Of a stretch of DNA of 64,000 bases, positions 8,401 to 16,576 are shown piece after piece (the first letter of the stretch is position 1; each line of letters opens with the position of its first letter). This DNA comes from Muriicola jejuensis (lineage in GTDB: Bacteria > Bacteroidota > Bacteroidia > Flavobacteriales > Flavobacteriaceae): positions 1,302,001-1,366,000 of the forward strand of contig NZ_JAABOP010000001.1 of NCBI RefSeq assembly GCF_010671595.1, read 5' to 3'. A program made the translations under genes and the position numbers. The notes beneath the pieces were generated by a model. The model was not told the origin of the DNA. It ran no database searches and saw only the letters and a program-made list of their open reading frames with translations.

Positions 8401-10578
8401 CCGATTCGGGACACCTTTGATTACTTTCTGGAAGGGTATAAAAGCGGTCTTGAAACCGGCGATTTCGAATACGGAGGATGGAGTATCTTCCATCACTCTA
8501 CCTACTCCTTTTTTGCCGGTGAACCTTTGGGCGAAAATGTTCGCAACCTTTTGGAGATGAAGATGCAAGGTGAGAAACTGGGGATTAAACAGGTCACCTT
8601 ACTGATGGACATTTGGATTCCGGCAATGAATTTCCTGATTGGCAATAGCCCTCATGAAAATCAGATGATCGGAGCTGAATTTGAAGATGAACTGCTGCCG
8701 GTACTCAAAGATCTCAACTATTCCACAGGTATCTTCGAGCGGTATTTAACGGTGGGGATGTGCAATTATTATTTTGGGGATTACAGACAGGCCCAAAAAT
8801 GCTTCAATGAGGCAGAGCCATTAATTGAGTCGGTCATGGGGCTGGAATACACCCCTCAATTCTACTATTTTGCAGCACTCTCGATCATCGGTGCCACGGA
8901 AGGAAAACGATCTAAAAAACTCAAAGGCTATCTCAAAAAGTTGAAGAAATGGTCAAAGGATTGCCCTGAAAATTACCAGCACAAATACGAGCTGGTAATG
9001 GCGGAAAATTATCGGGTAAAAAACAAGAATATAAAGGCAGCGGATTATTACGAACGCGCCATAGAAAACGCCCATCAGAACAAATATTTGAATGACGAGG
9101 CAATCGCGAATGAATCTGCAGCGAAATTTTACATCGCCCAGAACAAAAATGATATAGCGTTAACCTATGTGGTTAAAGCTCGCTATGCGTACCTGAAGTG
9201 GGGTGCGATGGCGAAAGTTGAATCTTTGGATCAGCAATATGGAAAGTTATTGAGTCTGGCAATATTAACAACATCAGATTACAGGAATAAATACTACAAA
9301 AACGATTATACACCCACCGATAAAAGTGCCGGAACAGAATCTACAAGCATGGATATCTTAACGGTTTTAAAGGCTTCCCAAACTATTTCAAGTGAAATTG
9401 TACTGGAAAACTTCCTCATCAAAGTAATGAAGCTTATCACACAAAATGCAGGAGCGGAAAAAGGGTTCTTGTTGTTGGAAAAAGACGGACAATACTTCAT
9501 TGAAGCCGAGAGTTATCAGAATACGGAAAAGATCAAAACACTTCAATCGATTCCTGTCGAGGACTGTGGCCTCTTAGCTGAAACCGTCGTAAAGTATGTG
9601 GCACTGACCAAAGAATCCGTGATCCTCGACAATGCCTCAGCCAGTTCTAAATTCGCCAACGATAAATACATACAATCGGGGATTCCTAAATCGATTTTAT
9701 GCATGCCTTTTCTAAACCATGGAAAGACTCAAGGGATCATTTATTTGGCAAACGACCTGTCTGTTGGGGCATTTACAGAAAACCGCCTGGCTCTGCTAAG
9801 GCTACTTACCGGACAGATCGCTATATCAATCGAGAATGCCCTTTTTTATGATCAGCTCGAACAGCGGGTCAAAGACAGAACCACAGAGCTACAGGAAGAA
9901 AAAAAGAAATCAGATGATCTGTTGCTAAATATTCTACCGGCTGATGTGGCAGAGGAACTAAAGGAATTAGGTCATTTCAAAGCCAGGAATTTTGAGCAGG
10001 TCACGGTTATGTTTACTGATTTTGTCGATTTTACAATTCTTGCGGAAACCATGTCACCAGAGGAATTAGTTGCTGAAATCGACACCTTTTTCAGGGGGTT
10101 TGATGAGATTATTTCAAAAAACAGCATGGAGAAAATTAAGACGATCGGGGATGCCTACCTCTGTGTTTCCGGGATGCCTGAGAACAATGAAAAAAGTGTT
10201 GAATCAGCCGTTCAGTCTGCTCTGGAAATGCAGGAATTTGTCCGAAAATACAACGCGAATCGGTCGTCTAAGGATCAACGGAGTTTTGGATTAAGAATAG
10301 GAATACATACCGGGCCATTGGTTGCCGGGATCGTAGGGGCAAAAAAATTCGCCTATGACATATGGGGGGATACCGTTAATGTTGCTGCGCGTATGGAACA
10401 GAATTGTCTTCCCGGCAAAATCAATATTTCGGAGTCTACCTATAGTCTGTTGAATAACAAGCAGACAGATTCAACAAGTGATCAAAGCAAAACATTCCAT
10501 TTTCAATATCGCGGAAACCTCGAGGTAAAGAACAAGGGAAATATGAAGATGTACTTTGTCGACTCTGTAAAAGAATAA
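5434..10578 (+). CDS. Multidomain signalling protein: degenerate Ser/Thr kinase, AAA ATPase, helical-repeat region, GAF, class III adenylate cyclase
   Basis: Domain order over 1714 residues: kinase-like 1-275, AAA/NACHT-type ATPase about 295-620 (Walker A GYSGIGKS at 327-334, Walker B VVFLDDLQWAD), a long alpha-helical TPR-like region, GAF about 1305-1460, a short coiled coil, then a class III cyclase about 1505-1690. The cyclase looks active: metal aspartates D1529 and D1573, purine-specifying K1569 and D1642 (the ATP, not GTP, pair) and transition-state N1649/R1653. The kinase part deviates from its family: the HRD-type motif reads HKN (N127) and DFG reads DFS (148), although K36 and the SPEQTGRMNRS segment remain. 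It is therefore probably a pseudokinase sensor or scaffold feeding cAMP synthesis. It starts 23 bp after the FAD oxidoreductase. The architecture resembles cyanobacterial and myxobacterial kinase/ATPase/sensor fusions. Confidence 0.9.
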   Translation: METIPGYQLREKLYSGAKTTIYRAIRKSDGLSVVLKNSAYNPSLSEINRYKNEFRIANTISSKRTVKYLDLEHREDSISIIAEDFGGVTLRQFMDENQIELGLFLDLASKITEALGEIHEHLIIHKNLTPFNIFINPVTYEVKINDFSICSSLQREKQSLSAVNDIEGTLEYISPEQTGRMNRSIDYRSDFYTLGIVFYEMLSGSRPFESVDKLTLIHSHMATPPAPLNEVTSGIPNMISDIVSKLLSKTAELRYRSAFGLLSDLNRCRDEYLERNSITEFELGKDDISSQFSIPEKLYGRDKEIELLLSAFERVCNGSREIFMVSGYSGIGKSVLVHEILKPVVARNGYFINGKFDQFQRNLPYSAMISAYRLLIQQFLTEGEERLAIWREKFLSAFGPNGQLMIDVIPELELIIGKQSTPIPLSGEAARNRFTIVFRNFIKSLPSQEHPLVVFLDDLQWADMATIDLIHDMMKVAVNSESQYLFLIGAYRDNEVSAAHPLMIMFNRIMEFGVVINNIELAPLSFDDTRNLIADALESEENVESLVKIIYEKTAGNPFFINQFLRELYQEKLLLFNSEEGVWLWNRDHIKQKNYTDNVIDLMSSKILRLGETAKNAVKIASIVGVRYEVAILSNLLGKPKKEIRSDLSEAVEEGLILPILNSVGLISDYKFIHDRVQQAAYSLLVKDESIKLHYKIGKLMLEASKEEIEIKLFDIVTHLNLSHRFLENEEEKNKLAQLNLQAASRAKSSNAYGAAQEYVKAGMSLLPANSWASEYDLTLALHTTGIEISLLNKDFAQLDRLLASVEENSRELKDKVPSLEFKIQALADQSKLIEAISEARSVLSLLGVKLPKKPGNMDIMAGLMSTKWAIGRKKAHEIINLPEMQDPLKLAAMRILISTASSAFLAMPNMFPVIVFNLVKLSLKHGNSKYSTYGYVTYGLILCGALGHMKSGNHFGNIALDIMHRYDATALKAKTYFVYYAFIYQWQFPIRDTFDYFLEGYKSGLETGDFEYGGWSIFHHSTYSFFAGEPLGENVRNLLEMKMQGEKLGIKQVTLLMDIWIPAMNFLIGNSPHENQMIGAEFEDELLPVLKDLNYSTGIFERYLTVGMCNYYFGDYRQAQKCFNEAEPLIESVMGLEYTPQFYYFAALSIIGATEGKRSKKLKGYLKKLKKWSKDCPENYQHKYELVMAENYRVKNKNIKAADYYERAIENAHQNKYLNDEAIANESAAKFYIAQNKNDIALTYVVKARYAYLKWGAMAKVESLDQQYGKLLSLAILTTSDYRNKYYKNDYTPTDKSAGTESTSMDILTVLKASQTISSEIVLENFLIKVMKLITQNAGAEKGFLLLEKDGQYFIEAESYQNTEKIKTLQSIPVEDCGLLAETVVKYVALTKESVILDNASASSKFANDKYIQSGIPKSILCMPFLNHGKTQGIIYLANDLSVGAFTENRLALLRLLTGQIAISIENALFYDQLEQRVKDRTTELQEEKKKSDDLLLNILPADVAEELKELGHFKARNFEQVTVMFTDFVDFTILAETMSPEELVAEIDTFFRGFDEIISKNSMEKIKTIGDAYLCVSGMPENNEKSVESAVQSALEMQEFVRKYNANRSSKDQRSFGLRIGIHTGPLVAGIVGAKKFAYDIWGDTVNVAARMEQNCLPGKINISESTYSLLNNKQTDSTSDQSKTFHFQYRGNLEVKNKGNMKMYFVDSVKE

Positions 10579-10695
10579 TTGCCCATAGAAATGGAGTTAG
10601 TTTAAGCAACACAATAATTCCACGCTTAGGGTTAGAATGGAATGTGTTCTTTTCTCATCTTTATCATCGAGTAGGAAACAAACCCCGATAACATT

Positions 10696-11484
10696 ATGTT
10701 CCGCTTCTTCCGTCAAATCCGCCAAAAACTGTTGACCGAGAATCGGGTTAGCAAGTATTTGTTGTACGCCTTTGGAGAGATCGTGCTGGTGGTCATCGGG
10801 ATCCTGATCGCCCTCCAGGTGAATAACTGGAACGAAGAACGAAAGGAAAGGCGGGTAGAAAAGAAGTATTTCCATAATCTGAAAAATGACCTGTATACGG
10901 ACATGGAGAAGCTGGAATATATGATAGGGATTTCCCAGGACAAGGTTGAGGCGGCAAAAAGGGTCAAACGCAAAGCAGACAGGGATTCCATCGGGTCCTT
11001 GTACGATTTCTCAAGAGATCTGATGGATCTCATCTTTGTCGATGAGTTCCGGCCCGATCAGAACACCTATGAGGAGATGAAGAGCGCAGGTAACTTCAGT
11101 TCCATGAAGAATGACTCCCTTAAGCTCAAATTGATCAACCTGAAAAAAACCTATACCGAGATCGCCTCTGCTCAGGAGCATATGCGGTACGACTTCAATG
11201 TGTTTCTCGAAGACTTTGAACACTACGTGGATTGGGGGAGATACTACGATCTCAACAGGTCTGACATCCCTAATCTGGTATTAGTATACGATTCTGTGAA
11301 TATCACGAAACACGCAGAAGACATGAAGGCAGAAGTACGCGATCTTTTGAGAAATAAGGTGTTCCTCAATAACATCTTCCTCCTGGAGATCAATTATTCC
11401 TATAACCTGAACACCCTGAAAAACACCAGGCAACAGATCACGGAAATCATCGACATCCTGGATGAAGAGCTCTCAAGGGAGTAA
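10696..11484 (+). CDS. DUF6090 family membrane protein, copy 1 of 6
   Basis: This is the first of six tandem paralogues. The N-terminus has a basic amphipathic stretch (FRFFRQIRQKLLTENR) followed by one membrane helix, GEIVLVVIGILIALQVNNW, at about residues 31-49. The remaining 210 residues are charged, helical and predicted soluble. This matches the DUF6090 family, which is abundant in marine Bacteroidota and has no known function. The conserved head with a variable tail suggests an anchored sensor or partner-binding protein. No enzyme motif is visible. A 117-bp gap separates it from the cyclase gene. Confidence 0.85.
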   Translation: MFRFFRQIRQKLLTENRVSKYLLYAFGEIVLVVIGILIALQVNNWNEERKERRVEKKYFHNLKNDLYTDMEKLEYMIGISQDKVEAAKRVKRKADRDSIGSLYDFSRDLMDLIFVDEFRPDQNTYEEMKSAGNFSSMKNDSLKLKLINLKKTYTEIASAQEHMRYDFNVFLEDFEHYVDWGRYYDLNRSDIPNLVLVYDSVNITKHAEDMKAEVRDLLRNKVFLNNIFLLEINYSYNLNTLKNTRQQITEIIDILDEELSRE

Positions 11485-11612
11485 TTGAGCCCTGTATAGT
11501 GTTCATAGGATAATTATTTCGGTGCGAACGATTTACGGATAAATAGTATATTTAAACGTGCGGGAAGTAAATGATTCTTGTTCACCAGACCAGACCAGAC
11601 CAACCAACCATT

Positions 11613-12389
11613 ATGATCCATTTCTTTCGAAGGATCCGCCAAAAACTGTTGACCGAGAACAAAATCTCCCGATACTTGCTCTACGCTATTGGGGAGATCC
11701 TACTAGTGGTGATCGGGATCCTGATCGCCTTGCAGGTGAACAACTGGAATGAGGAGCGCAAGCAGCGGGCAGAGGAGATCGAAGTACTGAAAAGCGTGAG
11801 AAAGGGCCTCTCTGATACCGTGGCAGAATTTCAGTTCCTGAACGGCATCCGGAACAAGGTGCTTTATGGCACCCGGGGGATCTTTGAGGAGATCGACAAG
11901 GGGGAGGTTAATAAAGAACTGCTGGACAGCCTTATGGGACTCACCTTTTACCGACCAACTTTTAACAACAAACAGGGCGCAATCGACCTGTTATTTACCT
12001 CCGGCAAGATCAACCTGATCCATAACGACTCTATCCGGGAAATGCTCCTGTTCTGGCCGGGATTGATAGACGATATGGTGGAAGAAGAAGGATATGCCAC
12101 GGAAATGTTTATGGAGCATTATTATCCGGCAGCAGCTAAGTATGTAAACGTGGATGAATTAATCGAGAAGGTTTTGTCCACCTCCTTTTTCGGGACCGAG
12201 ATTGAGGAAGAGCGGTTTTCCTCATTAACCTTTCCCAACCGCTATGAGGACATGTTTCAGGACAGGGAATTCCTCAATCATCTTCGGATGCGTGCTACCC
12301 ATATGCGAATAACCAATGGGGAAATTGAGGAATTGACTTTGCAGGCCCATCATATTATAGAGACCATAGACAACGAAATCAAAAGATAA
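11613..12389 (+). CDS. DUF6090 family membrane protein, copy 2 of 6
   Basis: The frame is open from a TTG-proximal ATG at 11571, but the family N-terminus MIHFFRRIRQKLLTEN begins at the ATG at 11613, which I chose. The membrane helix is GEILLVVIGILIALQVNNW. The soluble part is unlike copy 1 beyond the first 55 residues and contains acidic runs such as DDMVEEEGYATEMF. The next copy starts only 4 bp after its stop, so copies 2 to 5 form a tight transcription unit. Function unknown. Confidence 0.83.
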   Translation: MIHFFRRIRQKLLTENKISRYLLYAIGEILLVVIGILIALQVNNWNEERKQRAEEIEVLKSVRKGLSDTVAEFQFLNGIRNKVLYGTRGIFEEIDKGEVNKELLDSLMGLTFYRPTFNNKQGAIDLLFTSGKINLIHNDSIREMLLFWPGLIDDMVEEEGYATEMFMEHYYPAAAKYVNVDELIEKVLSTSFFGTEIEEERFSSLTFPNRYEDMFQDREFLNHLRMRATHMRITNGEIEELTLQAHHIIETIDNEIKR

Positions 12390-12393
12390 AACC

Positions 12394-13176
12394 ATGCTCC
12401 GCTTCTTTCGTCAGATCCGCCAAAAACTGTTGACCGAAAATCGGACCAGCAAGTACCTGTTATATGCTTTAGGAGAGATCCTGTTGGTCGTGATCGGGAT
12501 CCTGCTGGCCCTGCAGATCGACACCTGGAACACGGAGCATAAAGATCGCCAGAAGGAAAAGGAATATCTCAGGAACCTGATGGAAGACCTCGACACACAA
12601 CAACAGCAGGTAAATGCTCAAATCGAACATGAGGCCCTGATGAGGTCCCTGTGTCAAAAGGCACTGAAACAACTCATTGCAGAGCCCATCAACTTTGACA
12701 GTGTAAATGCCTATCTGACCACCGTGACCCGAAGGACTTTTGTGATCAACGACCCCACTTTCCAGGACTTGAAGAGTTCCGGCAATATTCTCATTATACG
12801 AGACAACAGCCTTCGCAAAAAGCTCCTTTCCTTTTACCAGTATCTGGAGTACAGCGCTTTGGTCATCAAGACCGACAATGAAACCTCCGTGGCCAGCTTA
12901 CGCAATTTTCTGAATGATAACCGGGTGGTGAATATGAATTATACGAACACCCTTGATGTGGCTGCTGGGGTGGATTTCTCCCTCGAGGCCGTACACATTC
13001 CCTGGGCCCGCTCCTTACAGGAAGAGTTGGCGAAAGATAAGCCTCTCCTCCTGGCGGTACTCAATCGAGTAGGTGCCCGTGGCCGTACCAGCAGCGTTCA
13101 CCTCGACCTGATGAACCGCCTGCAACTGCGAATAAAAGACATGAAGCAGGAAATTGATAATTACATAGGAAAATGA
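12394..13176 (+). CDS. DUF6090 family membrane protein, copy 3 of 6
   Basis: 260 residues beginning MLRFFRQIRQKLLTENR with membrane helix GEILLVVIGILLALQIDTW; the usual NNWNE after the helix is changed to DTWNT. The soluble region begins with a glutamine-rich helix (EDLDTQQQQVNAQIEHE), suggestive of a coiled coil. Its stop codon overlaps the ATG of the next copy by 4 bp (ATGA), which indicates translational coupling. No catalytic motif is visible. Confidence 0.83.
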   Translation: MLRFFRQIRQKLLTENRTSKYLLYALGEILLVVIGILLALQIDTWNTEHKDRQKEKEYLRNLMEDLDTQQQQVNAQIEHEALMRSLCQKALKQLIAEPINFDSVNAYLTTVTRRTFVINDPTFQDLKSSGNILIIRDNSLRKKLLSFYQYLEYSALVIKTDNETSVASLRNFLNDNRVVNMNYTNTLDVAAGVDFSLEAVHIPWARSLQEELAKDKPLLLAVLNRVGARGRTSSVHLDLMNRLQLRIKDMKQEIDNYIGK

Positions 13177-13949
13177 TCCACTTCTTCAGAAAGATCCGTC
13201 AAAACCTCCTCTCTGAAAATCGGGTGAGCAGGTACCTCTTATACGCCATTGGAGAGATCGTCCTGGTGGTCATCGGGATCCTCATCGCCCTTCAGATCAA
13301 CAACTACAATGAGGCTAAGAAGCAGCGCCGGCAGGAGGTGCACTACCTGCAGAACCTAAAGACCGATCTCCAACTCAATATTTCTGAACTCGACAATTAT
13401 ATTGCGGTGCGAAACGGCCGCATCGAATCGGCCAACAAGGTACTGGAGTATTTTGAAGGGAAGCCACTGATCTACCTGAACGACTTTGCCTTCCACACGA
13501 CCAATATCTATATCTGGCAAAAATTCACCCAGCAGGACAACACCTTCCAGGAACTCATCAACTCAGGGAACCTGGCACTGATCTCCAACGACTCTATCAA
13601 GGATGACCTCCTCAATCTACAATCCCTTTACAGCAAACTCAAGAACGAGGAAGCCCACTTCCGCTATGACGCTGAGGTGCTGCTGTACGAACCCTCCTAT
13701 GCGGTACTCGACCTCAACCCCATCGTGAAGAACTTCACCTACCAAGTCACGAACGGACAGGCAGGGGAGGATGTGGAACTCCCCCGGGAGAACTACGAGG
13801 CCATGCTCCGTGATCTAAAACAGAAGAATGGCTTTATGATGGCGGTCTATGAATTTTCTGTGATGAATTCACAGTTCGAGGCCATGAAGGAATTATGCTA
13901 TTCCATCATCGATCTCATTGATCGGGAATTAAAAACTGAAACAGAATAA
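13173..13949 (+). CDS. DUF6090 family membrane protein, copy 4 of 6
   Basis: 258 residues starting MIHFFRKIRQNLLSENR, membrane helix GEIVLVVIGILIALQINNY. It overlaps the preceding copy by 4 bp and the next copy begins 11 bp downstream. The soluble part shares the pattern TFQELINSGNLALISND with copies 1 and 3 (TYEEMKSAGNFSSMKND, TFQDLKSSGNILIIRDN). This is the second most conserved block of the array after the membrane helix and may be a shared binding surface. Confidence 0.83.
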   Translation: MIHFFRKIRQNLLSENRVSRYLLYAIGEIVLVVIGILIALQINNYNEAKKQRRQEVHYLQNLKTDLQLNISELDNYIAVRNGRIESANKVLEYFEGKPLIYLNDFAFHTTNIYIWQKFTQQDNTFQELINSGNLALISNDSIKDDLLNLQSLYSKLKNEEAHFRYDAEVLLYEPSYAVLDLNPIVKNFTYQVTNGQAGEDVELPRENYEAMLRDLKQKNGFMMAVYEFSVMNSQFEAMKELCYSIIDLIDRELKTETE

Positions 13950-13960
13950 AGAATAACGAG

Positions 13961-14722
13961 ATGTTTCGATTTTTTAAGGAATTACGAAACAAACTGCTAG
14001 CTGAAAATAGGTTCCGCAAATACATGCTCTATGCGACAGGTGAGATCCTGCTGGTGGTCATCGGGATCCTGATCGCCCTGCAGGTGAACAACTGGAATGA
14101 GGACCGATTGAAGCGGGAAGACGAGTTTTTTGTGGCCCAGGACTTGTATGTGGAGCTCCTGGAAAGCGAGAAGTACCTCGATCAAACTTTGGAACTCTGG
14201 CGGCGCAGGAATGCATTTATACAGGTGTTATCTGATACGCTGGTAACGGAGAATCTGCAACTGGGTCAACGGGCCTTTGATAGTATCCTGATAGAGGCGT
14301 TGACATTTCGCAATTTCACCCCGAGGCGGAGGAAGCTGGATCGCGTATTGGGCGAAGAGAATTTCGAATTCAGCCAATCCAAGGACCTTATTAAGGAAAT
14401 GATGAATCTGGCCGGGCTCTATGACGCCCTGAACGTATACTTCTCCTATAACCTGGACACGTGGAAAGAGGTTGTGCAGCCCTATTTGATAACCAATTAT
14501 TCCTTCAGGAACCTGAATACGGCCCTGGGGATTCGCCATGAAAGGAACTATCCGAACAGGGGCCATGAAAACCTTTTGGCTGACCCGGTATTTGATAACG
14601 TGATAAATAACATGCAGGGGGATGTGATCCCTTTCATCATGTTGCTGGTCAGAAGCCTGGATAAGATCGGGGAGCTGAAACTTTTGCTGGAATCAAGTTA
14701 TCCCGAAATAAGTTCTGATTGA
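13961..14722 (+). CDS. DUF6090 family membrane protein, copy 5 of 6
   Basis: 253 residues beginning MFRFFKELRNKLLAENRFRK, with membrane helix GEILLVVIGILIALQVNNW. The amphipathic head is more divergent than in its neighbours (ELRNKLLAENRF against QIRQKLLTENRV), while the helix is nearly identical. The soluble region lacks the clear SGN-type block and instead has RRKLDRVLGEENFEFSQSKD at the matching place. Weakest match of the array but clearly a member. Confidence 0.82.
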   Translation: MFRFFKELRNKLLAENRFRKYMLYATGEILLVVIGILIALQVNNWNEDRLKREDEFFVAQDLYVELLESEKYLDQTLELWRRRNAFIQVLSDTLVTENLQLGQRAFDSILIEALTFRNFTPRRRKLDRVLGEENFEFSQSKDLIKEMMNLAGLYDALNVYFSYNLDTWKEVVQPYLITNYSFRNLNTALGIRHERNYPNRGHENLLADPVFDNVINNMQGDVIPFIMLLVRSLDKIGELKLLLESSYPEISSD

Positions 14723-14798
14723 TGATTCTGATAAGCCAAGTATATGCTCACAAAGGAATTGATAACAACCCTATTTTTACCAGAATAAAAAGTCCAAC

Positions 14799-15524
14799 AT
14801 GCTTCGCTTCTTCCGCCAACTCCGCCAGAGACTGCTCACTGAAAACCGGGTAAGCAAGTACCTTTTATATGCTATTGGAGAGATCATCCTGGTCGTGATC
14901 GGGATCCTGATCGCCCTTCAGATAAACAACTGGAATGAGGATAAGAAACTGAGAACTGCATTGAACGCTGCTTTGGAAGAGGTTCGGGAAGACCTGGTCA
15001 TGGATACCCTGCACTTGCATCAGGAAATTGCGATAAGGATGGACGACCTGGAATCTCAGAGCCGTGTGATCCAGGTGCTGCAAGAAAAGCAAGGCTTTAC
15101 GGAACAGACCTATGCTGACCTGGGCAGGGTGATGCTCCAAAGGCCAACGACCTTACTATCCAATGGGTATGACCTGATCAACGAACTCGGGATGAGCAAC
15201 CTTAACGATAGAATGCTCAGGAACGCCCTGGTTGGGTATTACGAGCATGGCCATAGTCGGATAAAAAAGGAACTGGCCGATGATATCATGGAATTTGAAG
15301 ACGCTTGGCTCCCGTATGTGCGTTCACATTTTTCGGAATGGGATTTCGGAGAAAAAGCCATTCCTTTGAATAATCAACAGATTAAGGAAGACTCCTGGTT
15401 CCTGATGACCCTCAAGATGAATCTCATCAATCTGACTGCTACCCTGGATGCCCATGCAGAGGCATTACAAAATGCCAGGGAATTGATTGCAAAGATCGAC
15501 TCTGTCAGTTCTGCCCAAAAGTAA
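14799..15524 (+). CDS. DUF6090 family membrane protein, copy 6 of 6
   Basis: At 241 residues this is the shortest and last copy. It begins MLRFFRQLRQRLLTENRVSK with membrane helix GEIILVVIGILIALQINNW. A 76-bp gap from copy 5 leaves room for a separate promoter or a processing site. The soluble part keeps the pattern NGYDLINELGMSNLNDRM, comparable with the SGN block of copies 1, 3 and 4. It converges with the GH16 gene downstream, only 58 bp away. Confidence 0.83.
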   Translation: MLRFFRQLRQRLLTENRVSKYLLYAIGEIILVVIGILIALQINNWNEDKKLRTALNAALEEVREDLVMDTLHLHQEIAIRMDDLESQSRVIQVLQEKQGFTEQTYADLGRVMLQRPTTLLSNGYDLINELGMSNLNDRMLRNALVGYYEHGHSRIKKELADDIMEFEDAWLPYVRSHFSEWDFGEKAIPLNNQQIKEDSWFLMTLKMNLINLTATLDAHAEALQNARELIAKIDSVSSAQK

Positions 15525-15582
15525 AGTGCCGCGGGTAAGGCGTGAAGCGTTTGACTGTGGATCACACCCCGCAAAGTCCGAT

Positions 15583-16440
15583 TTATTTTCGCTTCTCGTG
15601 CTTCACCCAGTCCACTTCCATCACCCATTCTCCCTCCATGGGGTTATCGGTGATCTTCGCGAAGTTGAGGATGGCGAACATGGGTTCGGGATAGTGGTCT
15701 CCTTCCCCTTCATTGCGGTACACCTCTTCTCCGTCTAAACGGTAGACCAGGTCACTGCCTTCCCATTCCACGGAATACTCGTGGTACTCATCCAGGGTAG
15801 CCGGAAAGTCTTTGCGAAAACTCCACCAGTCGCCCTTGTCACATTCCCCCTGGCTCTTGATGGCCCCGGTTGTAAAGTGGTCTTTCATCACATCCCCGTG
15901 ATGCTCGAAAATGTCGATCTCCCCGGAACCTGTGAGTGGCCAGCATACAGTTTCGTCAGGTTCCTGTACGGGGACCTCGTTGTTACGGGCGCCCAATAGC
16001 CACCAGGCAGGGAACATACTGGGTTCTCCGTTGCCGTGCAGGCGCAAACGGGCCGTCCATTTTCCCTTGATGAATTCCTTACGGTTCTTGGAACAGATCC
16101 GCCCGGCCATATAGGGGGTATCCGGATGTTGTGTCCCGTGTTTGTCCAGGTTATCGCAGGGCAGTGCTTCTCCCACGTTGACCACCTTCAGTTTAAGGGT
16201 GCCATCACTCACCTCCCGGGTGCCGTATTCCCCGTCCGGGACATAGCATTGAAGCTCATTGTTGACCCAGATCCGCTGGTCCTGCCAGTTCTCGGAATTG
16301 AAAGTGTCGAAGTCGTCCCGAAAATCGGTTTCCCAGGCGGTCTTTTCTGATATCTCAGCTACCTTTTCTTTCTCTTTTTTGGATTTACAACCAAAGGTTA
16401 GAAGAAGGAAAAAGACTATTGTAATTATTCTATTTATCAT
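15583..16440 (-). CDS. Glycoside hydrolase family 16 lipoprotein (beta-glucanase/laminarinase-like)
   Basis: The core motif GEIDIFEHHG contains the GH16 catalytic signature ExDxxE: the nucleophile is the first Glu and the acid/base the second. Aromatic subsite residues such as FPAWWLLG, typical of the family, precede it. Members hydrolyse beta-1,3 or beta-1,3/1,4-linked glucans or galactans by a retaining mechanism. The N-terminus is a lipoprotein signal (FFLLLTFGC), so it is likely anchored on the outer face, as is usual for polysaccharide use in flavobacteria. No SusC/SusD pair is next to it, so it is not in a classical polysaccharide utilisation locus within this window. 285 residues is a normal single-domain length. 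Laminarin is the likeliest substrate class, but the specificity is inferred. Confidence 0.9.
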   Translation of the reverse strand: MINRIITIVFFLLLTFGCKSKKEKEKVAEISEKTAWETDFRDDFDTFNSENWQDQRIWVNNELQCYVPDGEYGTREVSDGTLKLKVVNVGEALPCDNLDKHGTQHPDTPYMAGRICSKNRKEFIKGKWTARLRLHGNGEPSMFPAWWLLGARNNEVPVQEPDETVCWPLTGSGEIDIFEHHGDVMKDHFTTGAIKSQGECDKGDWWSFRKDFPATLDEYHEYSVEWEGSDLVYRLDGEEVYRNEGEGDHYPEPMFAILNFAKITDNPMEGEWVMEVDWVKHEKRK

Positions 16441-16546
16441 TGATCAATATTTTCTTTCGATAGTATCTAATGTACATAACTTATTTTAATAATTCGACTT
16501 CGCAACTGAGCACTGGTTTTAATGCATAAAAAAGAAGCATTGAGTT

Positions 16547-16554
16547 TATCTTTG
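16547..16554 (+). promoter_or_regulatory. Possible -7 box (TATCTTTG) for the formyltransferase gene
   Basis: TATCTTTG matches the Bacteroidota -7 consensus TAnnTTTG and lies 22 bases before the ATG at 16577. I find no good -33 TTTG at the usual spacing, so this is weak support. Confidence 0.35.
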
Positions 16555-16576
16555 AAGAAGATATAAATTGACTCCA

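Noticed and set aside
10696-15524. DUF6090 array as an insertion-sequence or toxin-immunity array
   Set aside because: No transposase, inverted ends or toxin domain; only a paralogous membrane family is visible.
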